Below are positions 55,301-64,000 of a DNA stretch of 64,000 bases, piece by piece. How positions within the stretch are numbered: position 1 is the stretch's first letter; every line of letters begins with the position of its first letter. Both the position numbers and the translations under genes were made by a program. Below the pieces are notes generated by a model. The model saw only the letters and a list, made by a program, of their open reading frames with translations, was not told the origin of the DNA and made no database searches. The DNA is from Limanda limanda (taxonomy: Eukaryota; Chordata; Actinopteri; Pleuronectiformes; Pleuronectidae), in NCBI RefSeq assembly GCF_963576545.1, contig NC_083638.1, positions 24,886,090-24,950,089 on the forward strand. The letters run 5' to 3'.

Positions 55301-58300
55301 CCCCTCTCGGGTGTGCTCATGCACGTTCCAGCCCCCCCCCCCCCCCCCCTACAGGAAGTGCTGCTTTCCCACCATTCAGGGAATTAATCAAGAGAAGGGG
55401 GGTTGGAGAAGGCAGCGAGCCGAGCAGTGCTACATGAGCACATTCCCTCAGCCACAGTTTGCCAGGCAGGGAGAAGGGAGCACTGCTGGAATGTAGTGTG
55501 TGTCATTGTATTAGAGATGAAGAGGACTGTGAGAGCGAGAGAGTGTGTTTGTGTGTGGGTGTGGGTGTGTGTGCACCATTGCTTTTGTGTTCCTCATCTC
55601 TTTCCCTTCTATAAATACATATTTCACTTCAAGACCACTCCTCTTTAAATATTAATATTATCACTCTGTTTGGTTGACAAAACAAATGTAAACCAGATAT
55701 TTACTAGAATGTTACTCAGTAGAGCTCGTACCTCTGCCAAGACCCAACAGTCCCCTTATGAAACCACAATGACATTCACTTCATCTAGATATTTGTGTAG
55801 GATCTGCACCAAATTTGACACGGTCCTCTAAATATTAGTTTTTTCATCAAGATCTATGAATTATTCGCTGAGAAATCATCTAAATTGTAAAAAATTTCTC
55901 ATAATGTTTAACAAAGAGAAAAATCTTCCCACTGATATGATCCACACCAAAACGTAATGATGCCTTTCCTGACCCATATCAGGAGTTTGATGTAAATCCA
56001 TCTTGTAGATTTTGTCCAATCCTGCTAACTAACTAACAAACAAACACAGGAGAAATATAACCATCTTGGTGGAGGTAATGAAAGTATTGACCCTACACTC
56101 AGTTGTATGGCACATATTTACTGTACCTTCTAATGTGATTGTTTTATTTCTTTTGCAGATGAAAACAATGGAAATGGCGTCAGTTCATTATCTGAACGGA
56201 CGTTGCCTGGAAATACAGAAGTAAGTTTGAATGTATCTGTTGGCTTGTCAACGTAGATAATCTATATGAAGCCTTAGCATGGATACTTAAAACAGCTTTT
56301 TTGACACTGTATCAGGCTATAAGAAAACCCAAATTGAACTTTTAATGGTGCTTTATTAAGTAATATCCTTTTTTGATTTGGTCTAAAGTCCAAAATAAAC
56401 AGTATTACAAACAAATAGTTCAAGTGTTATTTAATATCTCCAAAGCCTGTGAGCTTTTATTTGTGGCCAAAAGATTGTTGTGTGTTCTGTCAGTGTTTAT
56501 GATTGTGTGGTTTTTGCCGACTTATTCACTGATCCTTTGTTGAATCACTGGCCTCATTACTGAGTCACAAGACCTCGGTGTGTCAAAGAGCTTGTTTCAT
56601 TCCTCTGACCACCAGAATAAGGCAGGAGCCCTTTAGTCTGTGATAAAGTGAGCCCATCAAGCAGATGGTTTATCCTTCAGAAATCATAGCACTGAATAAA
56701 TGATGTCTCTGTTCTCCTCAGTGCTAGTCTTATCTATTAAAATCCTAACATGATTCAATAACACTATGAGGAGCGGGGAGCAAGAGCAAGAGCATCACTT
56801 GGGGCAGGGTTCAGAAAGCCAAAGAAAATACTGCACACTTCATGTCATCGTTATTCTTCATATAATGGCAGATAAATATTGCTTCTCAGAAATCACCAGA
56901 CATTATGTGTTTTTCCTCGAAACACTGACATTATGAATGTAATGTGATGTGAAAGTGAACCTTTTTCAACAGTCATGTTAAAGTGAAGCATGAATGGTAG
57001 TGTAGTAAACCTCTAAAACATCAGGTTATTTAACTGTGTGGAAAAGTAACAAGATCCTGTTGGTTTTATAAAATCTGAAATGACAAATGCAGATTGAGAG
57101 TTTGCTGTTGTGTTTAAAATTCCAGACTGGTTAAAAATGATAAGATATATCTAGTGTTGACATCTTAATCCACAATGTTATGACAGCACAATAAATTAAG
57201 GCACATACAGAGAATTATAGACGCTGATGAGAGTAAAATCGCGCACATGTTGACCATTTGATGTTGAATACATTTTCACAGGTTGATCTTTTCCAGCAAG
57301 AAAATTGTTTCGAATAGATATTAGATAATTGGTCGAATCAGAAGATTAATGTTGTGAACAGATGAAGGTTTTAGGTTTCTCATATAGCATCAAAACATTT
57401 TCATGTAAAAAAACAATTACCTAAAATATAAAGCATCAGAACTTGATTTCCCTCCATCAAACATTTTTGTATGATGTCAGGATATGGTTTACTGTAGGGT
57501 CGAGAGTTCATTTTAGGGTTTCTATAGTTGTCATGGCGCCCATCTAAGCTATTCTTCAAAAATTTAAAAATCCCAGGAATCAGTAGTTCATAATAACCTA
57601 ACTGTCAAAGTCTGAGCCTGTGGTTTGTGTCTTCAAGTCTAATGTCTGCGCACCTGTTTTCCAAGTTGCGTGTTTCAGTTTGCTTTCACTTCCTGCTCTG
57701 TGAGTGGTATTTCATGTTTATTGTTTGTCCCTCAGACTGAAAAGCTTCAACCAAACAAAGACACAGTTTTCTTCAGGGACGGACTTCGAAGGATAGACTT
57801 TGTCTTGTCTTACGTGGATGACAAAGATGGAGAAAAGAAACAGGTAAGTGTAACAGAACAGATTCGTGTTTCCTGACTACTCAGCATTTTGTTATTTTGT
57901 GACATCAAAACCACTAGAACAGGAAGTTATGCGGTACCGCGAGAGGAAGTGAGAATCAAAGAACAGAGTTACAGAGTTGACGTCTTCCACACATACCGCA
58001 CCTCTTTTTCCACCTTAGATATTTTGTTTTGCATCTGCCCCGTGTTAGAAATATCATCAACATGTCCACTCAATCGCTGCAAATTTTCTGGGAATGTTCC
58101 TGCTGTAATCTCAAATGTGCTCACTATGACATTTTCCTTATATTTTACCAGGGGGCTGGCATGAAAAGTTCAGGGAAATGTGTGGAGCAACAGTATCAGA
58201 CCTTTGCATTCTCACATTCAGCCCCTCCAGAAAAGTTATGCAGTTGTCAACATATTTTCATTCATACTATTAAAGTGGCTATAATCAATATTTTGTAAAA

Positions 58301-61300
58301 CAACAGTTCACTCCTGCGTGTACACGGTTGATTATTGCTCATCACAAGTTTACACACATTGACCCCCACTTGGTCCTTATAGCTCATTCTAAAAACATCT
58401 CTCAGCTCTGTACTCAGACATGAGCAGAGTCGATGCAGAGTCGATGTTCTAAACACAATGAACAGACCAGAAACATTACTTGTAAGCAAAGTAATAAGTC
58501 AATTAAAACACTTAAATGAACACGATAAACTAAAACTAAAGCACTTTAAATAGAAAATCCCTCATTTCATTCACAAAGAAACAAGAATTATATATCTTAT
58601 TAGAATTATATACACATATATTTGCAGTAGTTTGCAGCAGTGACCTACTGGCTAACTAGACACTAAAGGGAAAACCCCAGTACATAGACGCCCCATTAAA
58701 CAACTGATTTACCATTAGAGTTCCTTTTTAACAGCATTTGACAAACTGTAACCATGAAACCATTTCTATATTTCAAAATGTCCTTTGTTTTTTTCTTGGT
58801 TAAATTGTAACTTACCAAGTAAAATGTTGTTAAGGGCAGTGAATGAGTGAATGTGTTGCTTCTTTTACAGCAGTATTTTGCTTTGTGATTCAGAATGACA
58901 CTGCAGCGACTGACTCCAGCTAATTACTGCCACCTACTGACCTGAGGGCGTAACATGACATGAGAACAACAACCGGAGCAACAAATTAGTATTCTGTTAA
59001 TGCCAGCTGACCGAAAAGCAAACACACAGCCGCTCTCACACAATGATGAAGACATGTCACAGAAAAAGAAAACTCAAATTTGAACCTCACTTTTAAGTAG
59101 TAAAAGAATGTCGTCTTGCTTGTCTTTCTTTCCTGTTTAGGATTAATGTTTGTTTGCCATATTTTCTTTTGACAAATGTTATCAAATGAGAGTTATGAAT
59201 GAAAAATCTACATCTGATAATGATAATCCTACAACTCTGTCCACTTAGGAACTGCCCCCCCCCTCCCCCAGTAATTACTAACAGTAATCTGAGAAGTGTG
59301 GTTTTTTTGAGAAGCCACGTCTGTTTTCTTGCACCGACCTCAGCCCCAGTCGCCTTTTGAGATTCTCGAAATGTGAATCAAAGGTCTGCAGCGTTGTTGC
59401 ATCTGTGTAAAGTGGACGCAGCAGAAAACCCGCTGAGGCCATGTGTGTGGTTTGTGTTCTTGTCCACAGGAAAGGAGGAGGGAGTTTGAGGCCAACCTTG
59501 AGAAAACCGGACTGGAGCTGGAGACAGAGGACAAATCAGTAAGAAAATCAGCCGCAGAGTAGCTGCACCACCTAGTGGCTAGTTTGTCGAGGCACACCAC
59601 ATTCTACAGAAAACTATCTTAAAGGGATCTCTCAGTTGTAGACACATGAAGCTGCCTTTTTTCAAGTCTTGAAAATAACTGCAGTGAGGTGAGCAATATT
59701 CTTCTTCCTCTCTATTTGTGCTCGTATCAGTACTCTAAAGACCAGAAGACGTATTTCCTGAAGATCCACGCTCCATGGGAAGTACTCACCACCTACGCTG
59801 ATGTCTTAAAAGTCAAAGTTCCCTTCAAGGAGAGTGATATCCCCCACGCCCAGGAGGTCCCACTGGAGTGGCTATCGCATCCTTTCCGTCTGCCGGACTA
59901 TATAATGCACCCACAACCGGACTACTTCACCTATCCCTTCGACAAGAACAAGACGGACTTCTTCCTCATCAATGACAAAGACTCGTTCTTTCCACCGTCC
60001 ACGAGAAACAGGATTGTGAGTGATTTCTTCCCTTTAATCTGAATTCACTTGTTACATTGACTCATCTAAGGTTTTAGTATTTATGAATGAAAATGCTACC
60101 ACAATGTAACTCTTTGCAGTTCATCTGGACTCAGGGTTTTACTCTACAGTGTTAGAATATGCTTGTGTAATGGGAATAGCACTCGGTTGTGCAAATTCCA
60201 AGCTGCAAATTATGGGACTTATTCCACGTAAAATATTCCCCCCTTTGTCCAGTTCCAACCTCAAATTGAATGTGGTCTTTGGGTGTGGTGATGGGTTTTG
60301 TTGAAATCAAACAGACCGGGGAAAGACCTATCCACTCTGACGTATACAACAACGAAGCAAAATGCATTTAGCTAAATGAAACCAAATCCTTTAATCCCAT
60401 TTTAATTCCCTTCCTTGTTGTTAGGTGTTCTACCTCCTGGCTCGTTGTCCGTACTTTAAAGAGGGTTGCAAAGAGAAAGACAAGACGGGAATCAAGCGAT
60501 TAATCAGCAACGGGACCTACACAGCTGCCTTCCCACTTCATGATGTAAGAACACACGAAAGAAAGAACATGAATATGATGGTCAAACAATCAAAGTACAT
60601 TAAATATAGGTAACAGATACTTTCAGAAAATACCACCTTCATTTTCTGAGACTTTTTACTTGTAGGTCATTACAGAGAGGGGATCACGTTGACTAGGTAT
60701 TTTTTATCTGTAATTCCTCACAGACAAAGATTGGACATGCATCATTTATGAGTTTAAGTAACCCAATTCCATATTCAATAGTCTGACACGATGCTTCCTG
60801 CATCTCGCATGACATTGAAATACTGTTAATATTTTACCCCATGATGATGAAACACATTGAGAGCAGCAGTTCTGCAGAATGAGTACATTTTAGTGTAAGT
60901 CCTACTTTTACTATTACAACTACAGTGACTTAGTTTACATCATATCAGCTGCTTATTTTGCTCCTAACTAGCCATAGTATATAACTCCATTTCTTTTCCT
61001 TTTGACTTGACGGAAAATGTGATGAAACCGTGGAAAAGTTTGACATTTTAGGAAACACGCTGATTCACTTTCTTGCCAGGAACATTGATTACATTTTAAA
61101 ACTACATTTCCGCAGCCGTAATTCCACTGCTTGTTTTCCTTCCAGTGTCGATACTGGAAAAGGGCTAGAGACGCTAAATGTGAGAGCGAGCGCTTCAACC
61201 TGTACAGCCACTGGGCCAGGTTCCTTTGTTTTTACAAAGAGCAGCCGCTGAACCTCATCAGGTAAAACAGACGAGACCCGAATGCACTCAGCGTTTACAA

Positions 61301-64000
61301 TCATCCCTTATTATGTTTTAGAGAACTGAAAGTTAACATGATATTAAAGTGATTCTCTGGCTGCAGGAAGTACTATGGGGAAAAGATCGGGATCTACTTT
61401 GCCTGGTTGGGCTTCTACACAGAGATGCTGTTTGTCGCAGCCGTCATGGGCGTCATATGCTTCACCTATGGAGTGCTCAGTTATGATGACAACCAATCAA
61501 GGTTAGTACCACCACAGGGCATCAGGGAGCTGATAGCTCCATGGCCAAAAGTATGTAGACACTTAATGTGATTGTTCACCACTTTGTAATAAAACCATTG
61601 ACATTCATATGCTGCTATATATCAGCCTCTTTACTATTATAACCAAACGTATGGAGACACCAATACATTACAATCATAAACAATTGTTGAATACTTTATT
61701 CCAAAGCCATTGGAACGCATATGCTGCTGCAACAGCCTCTTTAACATTATGGCCAAAGGTATGTAGACACCCATTGATCACACTTAAGTTGTTGTTGTTG
61801 ACCACTTTATTCCTAAACCAACACACATTCATGAACTGCTATAAAAGCCACAAATCTTATTGGAAGGTTTTCTATGGAATCTGCAGACATTATCTCCAAG
61901 TCAGCCACAAGATCACCAGTGAAGTCATGAGCTGGTGTTGGGTGTTGGTGTTTGATACGGCCAGTCAAAGTATTTCTGTGTGCACAGGGGCGTCATGTGG
62001 ATTCTTGGTTCGTACCCTCATGGTTGAATGCACTTATTGTAAGTCGCTTTGGATAAAAGCGTCAGCTAAATGAAATGAAATGTAATGGAAAGTAATCTAC
62101 CTTCATTTATTCTCTTTCTCTTTTCAGCAAAGAAATATGTGACGCTAGTATTGGGGGCAGCATTCTGATGTGTCCACTTTGTGATAAAAAATGTCCTTTC
62201 TGGAAGCTCAACTCCACTTGTCTCTCATCCTGGGTAAAAAACATTTCTCTTCCTTATTTGGACTCCATTTCGAAGCCAGGGATCATATTAGTGTTTATAC
62301 TACATACTGACATACTGAGATACCATGTTGGTGTAAACACTAGACTAAGAATTTAAAGAATCTCTTATGAGGATTAAAACATATTGGTTAATTACACTTG
62401 CAATCTATTCATACATAAAGAATACAAGGTCATAAATAGTATCCTGCTGTGTGAGTACATGTCACGTCCTTTATTACTCCACTTAACCTTTTTTATTTTC
62501 TCTCTCTCAGCAATCCCATCTGTTTGATAATGAGGGGACGGTGTTCTTTGCCATATTTATGGGGATTTGGGGTAAGTGTCCGTCTGTGCAGTTCTCCCTC
62601 TGCCCCCTTCTCCTGTAAGACAGATTTTCACTATTAAAACCTTTTAATACTTTCAAGCATCAAAGTTGCGCTTCAGCCAAGAGCAACTTTCCAGCACAAT
62701 TATGTTGTCATGAAACGAGCAGTTTGCCCAGCGACGTGTCGGCAAAGTCACTGGCGTCATGCACAGCAGGCCGCCAAGTCTTAAAAATCTGTCCAAGGAA
62801 AAGCAGGGACACGAAAAAAACACTTGCAGAAACACTAACTTCTCATCATAGAACAAAGTCTTTGTTCAGATACTCCCAGACTAAGAGTTTACGACTGTTG
62901 ACAGTGACCCTGTTTCTGGAGTTCTGGAAGCGGCGTCAGGCGCGGCTGGAGTACGAGTGGGACCTGGTGGATTTTGAGGAGGAGCAGCAGCAGCTTCAAA
63001 TGCGCCCAGAGTTCGAGATCAGATGCACCAACAGGAGACTGAACAAGATCACCCAGGTGCTTAGGAGCCTTTCTGACTATAAACAAGTGTATGTATTTTC
63101 AAAAAGATAAAATTATGACAATGGTATTTAATCTTCCAGGAAATGGAGCCTTATCTCCCCATCACCAGCAAGTGTGCTCGCTTCTGCCTCTCCACAGCCA
63201 CCGTCATATTCTGGGTAAATATGTGTGTGTGTGCGTGTGACAGCTATTTATATTATATCTATTATCAATTTCATGATAAGTCGGCGTCGCTTAGTACCAA
63301 CAGCTGCATTTGTGTGCGTGTGTTTGTGTGTTCTCTACAGATCTCTCTTATAGTGGCCTGTATCATCGGGGTGATAGCGTACAGACTTGCCGTGTACGCC
63401 GCCTTCGCCAGTATCATTAAAGACCCCATGAGGAAGATCCAGGTGGTGGGCAGGTTCATCACGCCGCAGCTGGCGACTTCTGTCACCGCCTCCTGCATCA
63501 ACTTTGTCATCATCATGATCCTCAACTTCTTTTACGAGAGGGTGGCCATTTGGATCACTGATATGGGTGAGGAGGTTTCGTCTGACGTCCACCGACCTAA
63601 AGAAAACACATTTCAACAGATTTAGAGGAATGTCTGGTGTTGATGGTGCAAACTCGTCTTTCCACAGAAATCCCAAAGACCCACCTGGAGTATGAGAACA
63701 GGCTGACCATGAAGATGTTTATGTTCCAGTTCGTCAACTACTACTCCTCCTGTTTCTATGTGGCCTTCTTCAAAGGGAAATTTGTGGGTTATCCTGGTGA
63801 CTATTCCTACATGTTTGGCAAATGGAGCAATCTGAGGAACGAGGAGGTGAGTTAGACCCAAATTAAAACATTCTTCAAGGACATGATTGAGTAAATAAAC
63901 TGAGTTGTAATTCCTAAAGTTAATATTTCCAGAGAAAAGTGCATTAAAAACAACGCTTGTTGTTGTTGTTGCAGTGTGACCCTGGCGGCTGCCTCATTGA
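46296..64000 (+). CDS. ano5: ano5, exons 1-15 (5' part, partial gene): anoctamin-5 / TMEM16E
   Basis: TMEM16-family membrane protein. In mammals ANO5 resides in intracellular membranes of muscle and bone cells, has been linked to phospholipid scrambling and muscle membrane repair, and is mutated in limb-girdle muscular dystrophy and gnathodiaphyseal dysplasia. Segments: 46296-46371, 56159-56220, 57736-57843, 59470-59538, 59731-60015, 60425-60544, 61146-61261, 61367-61501, 62128-62233, 62511-62571, 62905-63056, 63140-63214, 63341-63566, 63668-63846, 63975-64000+. Junctions are GT/AG and the joined frame stays open for about 598 codons. Residues about 56-275 form the cytoplasmic dimerisation domain. 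TM1 is near 292-317, TM2 369-387, TM3 446-471, TM4 501-520 and TM5 545-566. ANO5-type rather than ANO6-type words are RKTGLELE-like [48 protein letters not shown] and [12 protein letters not shown]. The later TM segments with the calcium site are off the right edge. Fish carry two co-orthologues (ano5a, ano5b); I cannot tell which this is. Confidence 0.93.
46730..46900. repeat. Interspersed repeat of the 'GGGCTGGGCAATA' type
   Basis: Begins TTAGGGCTGGGCAATAAAAC and continues with AT-rich words such as GATCAATATT and ATATCACATATTGATC. Fish genomes carry many copies starting 'GGGCTGGGC[A/G]ATA'. Boundaries are approximate. Confidence 0.5.
47810..47925 (-). repeat. Interspersed fish repeat, copy H (fragment)
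   Basis: Contains TTTTCCCTGACCCATGCCAC, then ATCCTTCCACTAAGTTTCAT and GGAATCAGCCTGTAG, the reverse complement of the family's central hallmark. Confidence 0.75.
50180..50590 (+). repeat. Third interspersed fish repeat type
   Basis: Contains GAGGAAATCTTTTAACATTT, TGTCAACTTGGACTAGAGGT, GTCACGGTGAACTCATAAAA and ACATGTTTTCAAGAATTATC, then a second related cycle near 50395-50580 with GAGGGAATTTTCCTCAAATT and CGATACATCAGGAACAC. This layout corresponds to a repeat I recognise from many teleost genomes; its family name is not certain. Confidence 0.55.
55728..56088 (-). repeat. Interspersed fish repeat, copy I (near full length)
   Basis: Minus-strand copy. Plus-strand reading begins CCTCTGCCAAGACCCAACAG (family 3' end) and passes through GGATCTGCACCAAATTTGAC, CATCAAGATCTATGAATTAT and TTCCTGACCCATATCAGGAG. 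It ends ATAACCATCTTGGTGGAGGT (family 5' end) and lies about 70 bases from the ano5 exon 2 acceptor. Confidence 0.85.
56159..56220 (+). CDS. ano5: ano5 exon 2
   Basis: 62 bases reading [20 protein letters not shown] then E, a polar segment of the disordered N-terminus. Acceptor TTTTGCAG|AT and donor GAA|GTAAGT are both strong. It joins exon 1 in phase 1 and ends in phase 0. No family words are recognisable, but the splice sites and frame fit both neighbours. Confidence 0.72.
56221..57735 (+). other. ano5: ano5 intron 2
   Basis: About 1.5 kb, AT-rich. No repeats or coding sequence identified. Confidence 0.8.
57736..57843 (+). CDS. ano5: ano5 exon 3: start of the dimerisation domain
   Basis: 108 bases, 36 codons, reading [20 protein letters not shown] then [16 protein letters not shown]. 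The block [18 protein letters not shown] is a hallmark of ANO5-like anoctamins. Acceptor CCCTCAG|A, donor CAG|GTAAGT, phase 0 to 0. Confidence 0.95.
57844..59469 (+). other. ano5: ano5 intron 3
   Basis: About 1.6 kb of AT-rich sequence. A C-rich tract lies near 59256-59269. No recognisable repeat family or exon was found. Confidence 0.8.
59470..59538 (+). CDS. ano5: ano5 exon 4
   Basis: 69 bases, 23 codons, reading [20 protein letters not shown] then DKS. The [18 protein letters not shown] block is conserved in ANO5. Acceptor GTCCACAG|G, donor TCA|GTAAGA, phase 0 to 0, so the exon could be skipped without a frame change. Confidence 0.94.
59731..60015 (+). CDS. ano5: ano5 exon 5: core of the dimerisation domain
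   Basis: 285 bases, 95 codons. It reads [20 protein letters not shown], then [20 protein letters not shown] and ends [15 protein letters not shown]. The HAPWEVL, KESDIP and [10 protein letters not shown] words are anoctamin hallmarks. Acceptor GTATCAG|T, donor ATT|GTGAGT, phase 0 to 0. Confidence 0.96.
60016..60424 (+). other. ano5: ano5 intron 5
   Basis: 409 bases; nothing recognisable apart from the splice sites. Confidence 0.85.
60425..60544 (+). CDS. ano5: ano5 exon 6
   Basis: 120 bases, 40 codons. It reads [20 protein letters not shown], then [20 protein letters not shown]. The G-I-x-R-L-[IL]-x-[NS]-x-x-Y-x-[AS]-A-[FY]-P-L-H-D block is typical of ANO5/6. Acceptor GTTAG|G, donor GAT|GTAAGA, phase 0 to 0. 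Confidence 0.95.
60545..61145 (+). other. ano5: ano5 intron 6
   Basis: About 600 bases; no repeat family or exon recognised. Confidence 0.85.
61146..61261 (+). CDS. ano5: ano5 exon 7: end of the cytoplasmic N-terminal domain
   Basis: 116 bases reading [20 protein letters not shown], then [18 protein letters not shown] and the first two bases of Arg. The FYKEQPLxLI motif just precedes the first membrane segment in this family. Acceptor CTTCCAG|T, donor TCAG|GTAAAA. Confidence 0.95.
61367..61501 (+). CDS. ano5: ano5 exon 8: transmembrane segment 1
   Basis: 135 bases, phase 2 to 2. It reads [20 protein letters not shown], then [20 protein letters not shown] and [16 protein letters not shown] followed by a hydrophobic helix is the TM1 entry of anoctamins. 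Acceptor GCTGCAG|G, donor AAG|GTTAGT. Confidence 0.96.
61502..62127 (+). other. ano5: ano5 intron 8
   Basis: 626 bases almost entirely made of repeat sequence (61541-62090). A 154-codon open frame over the repeat has no protein resemblance. Confidence 0.85.
61541..62090 (+). mobile_element. Three tandem ~105-bp units plus a retroposon-like 3' tail
   Basis: Three related units start near 61541, 61641 and 61750 with versions of ATGGCCAAAAGTATGTAGAC, and each runs through words like ACCACTTTRT, CATTCATATGCTGCT and CAGCCTCTTTAACATTA. After 61860 a different segment ends in TGTAAGTCGCTTTGGATAAA followed by AGCGTCAGCTAAATGAAATG and short ATG-rich repeats. That ending is a very common tail of short retroposons in fish. 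Exact families are uncertain. Confidence 0.7.
62128..62233 (+). CDS. ano5: ano5 exon 9: extracellular/lumenal loop 1
   Basis: 106 bases reading [20 protein letters not shown], then [16 protein letters not shown]. Five cysteines in the spacing IC...MCPLC...KC...STC are conserved in the family's first loop; mutation of a cysteine in this loop of human ANO5 causes gnathodiaphyseal dysplasia. NST is a potential N-glycosylation site. Acceptor TTTTCAG|C, donor TGG|GTAAAA. Confidence 0.94.
62511..62571 (+). CDS. ano5: ano5 exon 10: start of transmembrane segment 2
   Basis: 61 bases reading [20 protein letters not shown] and one base of the next codon. [19 protein letters not shown] is characteristic of ANO5. 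Acceptor TCTCTCAG|C, donor GGG|GTAAGT. Confidence 0.95.
62572..62904 (+). other. ano5: ano5 intron 10
   Basis: 333 bases; no coding sequence or repeat recognised. Confidence 0.85.
62905..63056 (+). CDS. ano5: ano5 exon 11: rest of TM2 and the TM2-TM3 loop
   Basis: 152 bases reading [20 protein letters not shown], then [20 protein letters not shown] and [11 protein letters not shown]. [19 protein letters not shown] is a family signature and [11 protein letters not shown] is ANO5-specific in my recollection. Acceptor TTGACAG|T; donor CAG|GTGCTT is weak, and the following intron is only 83 bases. Confidence 0.96.
63140..63214 (+). CDS. ano5: ano5 exon 12: approach to transmembrane segment 3
   Basis: 75 bases, 25 codons, reading [20 protein letters not shown] then TVIFW. 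Phase 0 to 0. Acceptor CTTCCAG|G, donor TGG|GTAAAT. The second half is hydrophobic and runs on into exon 13. Confidence 0.94.
63341..63566 (+). CDS. ano5: ano5 exon 13: transmembrane segments 3 and 4
   Basis: 226 bases. It reads [20 protein letters not shown], then [20 protein letters not shown] and on through [20 protein letters not shown] to AIWITDM. The T-P-Q-x-x-T-S-[VL]-T-[AG]-[ST] start of TM4 is conserved. The acceptor TTCTCTACAG follows a GT-rich stretch; donor ATGG|GTGAGG. Confidence 0.95.
63668..63846 (+). CDS. ano5: ano5 exon 14: transmembrane segment 5
   Basis: 179 bases reading [20 protein letters not shown], then [20 protein letters not shown] and [40 protein letters not shown] is one of the most conserved stretches of the TMEM16 family. 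Acceptor TTCCACAG|A, donor GAG|GTGAGT, ending in phase 0. Confidence 0.97.
63975..64000 (+). CDS. ano5: ano5 exon 15 (start only, cut by the window edge)
   Basis: 26 bases reading CDPGGCLI and two bases of the next codon, continuing exon 14 as [11 protein letters not shown], the usual anoctamin ECDPGGC motif. The acceptor GTTGTTGCAG|T follows a short (GTT)n run. The rest of the exon is beyond the window. Confidence 0.95.

Larger units (their letters stand above)
46372..56158 (+). other. ano5: ano5 intron 1 (about 9.8 kb)
   Basis: No coding sequence recognised. It contains a 'GGGCTGGGCAATA' type repeat near 46730-46900, repeat copy H (47810-47925), an ancient repeat near 50180-50590, a segment resembling the 'CCGATACCGAT' type fish repeat near 51110-51200, a C tract near 55333-55350, a GT-rich run near 55540-55572 and copy I (55728-56088), which ends about 70 bases before exon 2. 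Confidence 0.8.

Noticed and set aside
61609..62073. 154-codon open frame in ano5 intron 8
   Set aside because: Lies wholly in the tandem repeat and retroposon-like tail.
63143..63625. 160-codon plus-strand open frame spanning ano5 exons 12-13
   Set aside because: It reads through intron 12; the correct exons are 63140-63214 and 63341-63566, in family-consistent phase.
46296..64000. Alternative assignment of the plus-strand gene to ANO6
   Set aside because: The dimerisation-domain and loop words ([32 protein letters not shown]) follow ANO5, not ANO6, as I recall those proteins.

Overview
This is a stretch of vertebrate, almost certainly teleost fish, chromosome. It carries the 5' parts of two multi-exon protein-coding genes arranged head to head, separated by long introns rich in (CA)n microsatellites and decayed interspersed repeats of types common in bony fish. 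There are no bacterial, phage, plasmid or CRISPR features. I saw no tRNA or rRNA gene by eye.

Minus strand, 40760 down to 3: the first seven coding exons of igdcc3 (immunoglobulin superfamily DCC subclass member 3, also called PUNC). They encode a signal peptide, three complete Ig domains and most of a fourth. The joined reading frame is open across all seven exons (about 370 codons). The fibronectin III, transmembrane and cytoplasmic parts lie beyond base 1. Intron 2 is about 26.7 kb, intron 1 about 6.4 kb.

Positions 40761-46295: a 5.5 kb divergent intergenic region. It holds a (CA)n tract of about 110 bp some 300 bp upstream of the igdcc3 start codon, a LINE reverse-transcriptase relic, a 20-bp-unit minisatellite, a CCAAT plus CRE pair, and a moderately CpG-rich 5' flank before each gene.

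Plus strand, 46296 to the window end: the first fifteen coding exons of an anoctamin-5 gene (ano5/TMEM16E; a or b co-orthologue not decidable here). They encode the cytoplasmic dimerisation domain and the first five membrane segments, and the window ends inside exon 15. The joined frame is open throughout (about 598 codons).

The two genes have no known joint function. One encodes a neural cell-surface Ig-family receptor, the other a muscle/bone TMEM16 membrane protein. Their adjacency is a synteny observation, since their human orthologues are on different chromosomes. No previously undescribed system was found. The items most worth checking are the in-frame Ig1 exon behind a (UG)n acceptor, the large polymorphic-type repeat in the igdcc3 5' flank, the igdcc3-ano5 linkage, and the dense set of related fish repeats.
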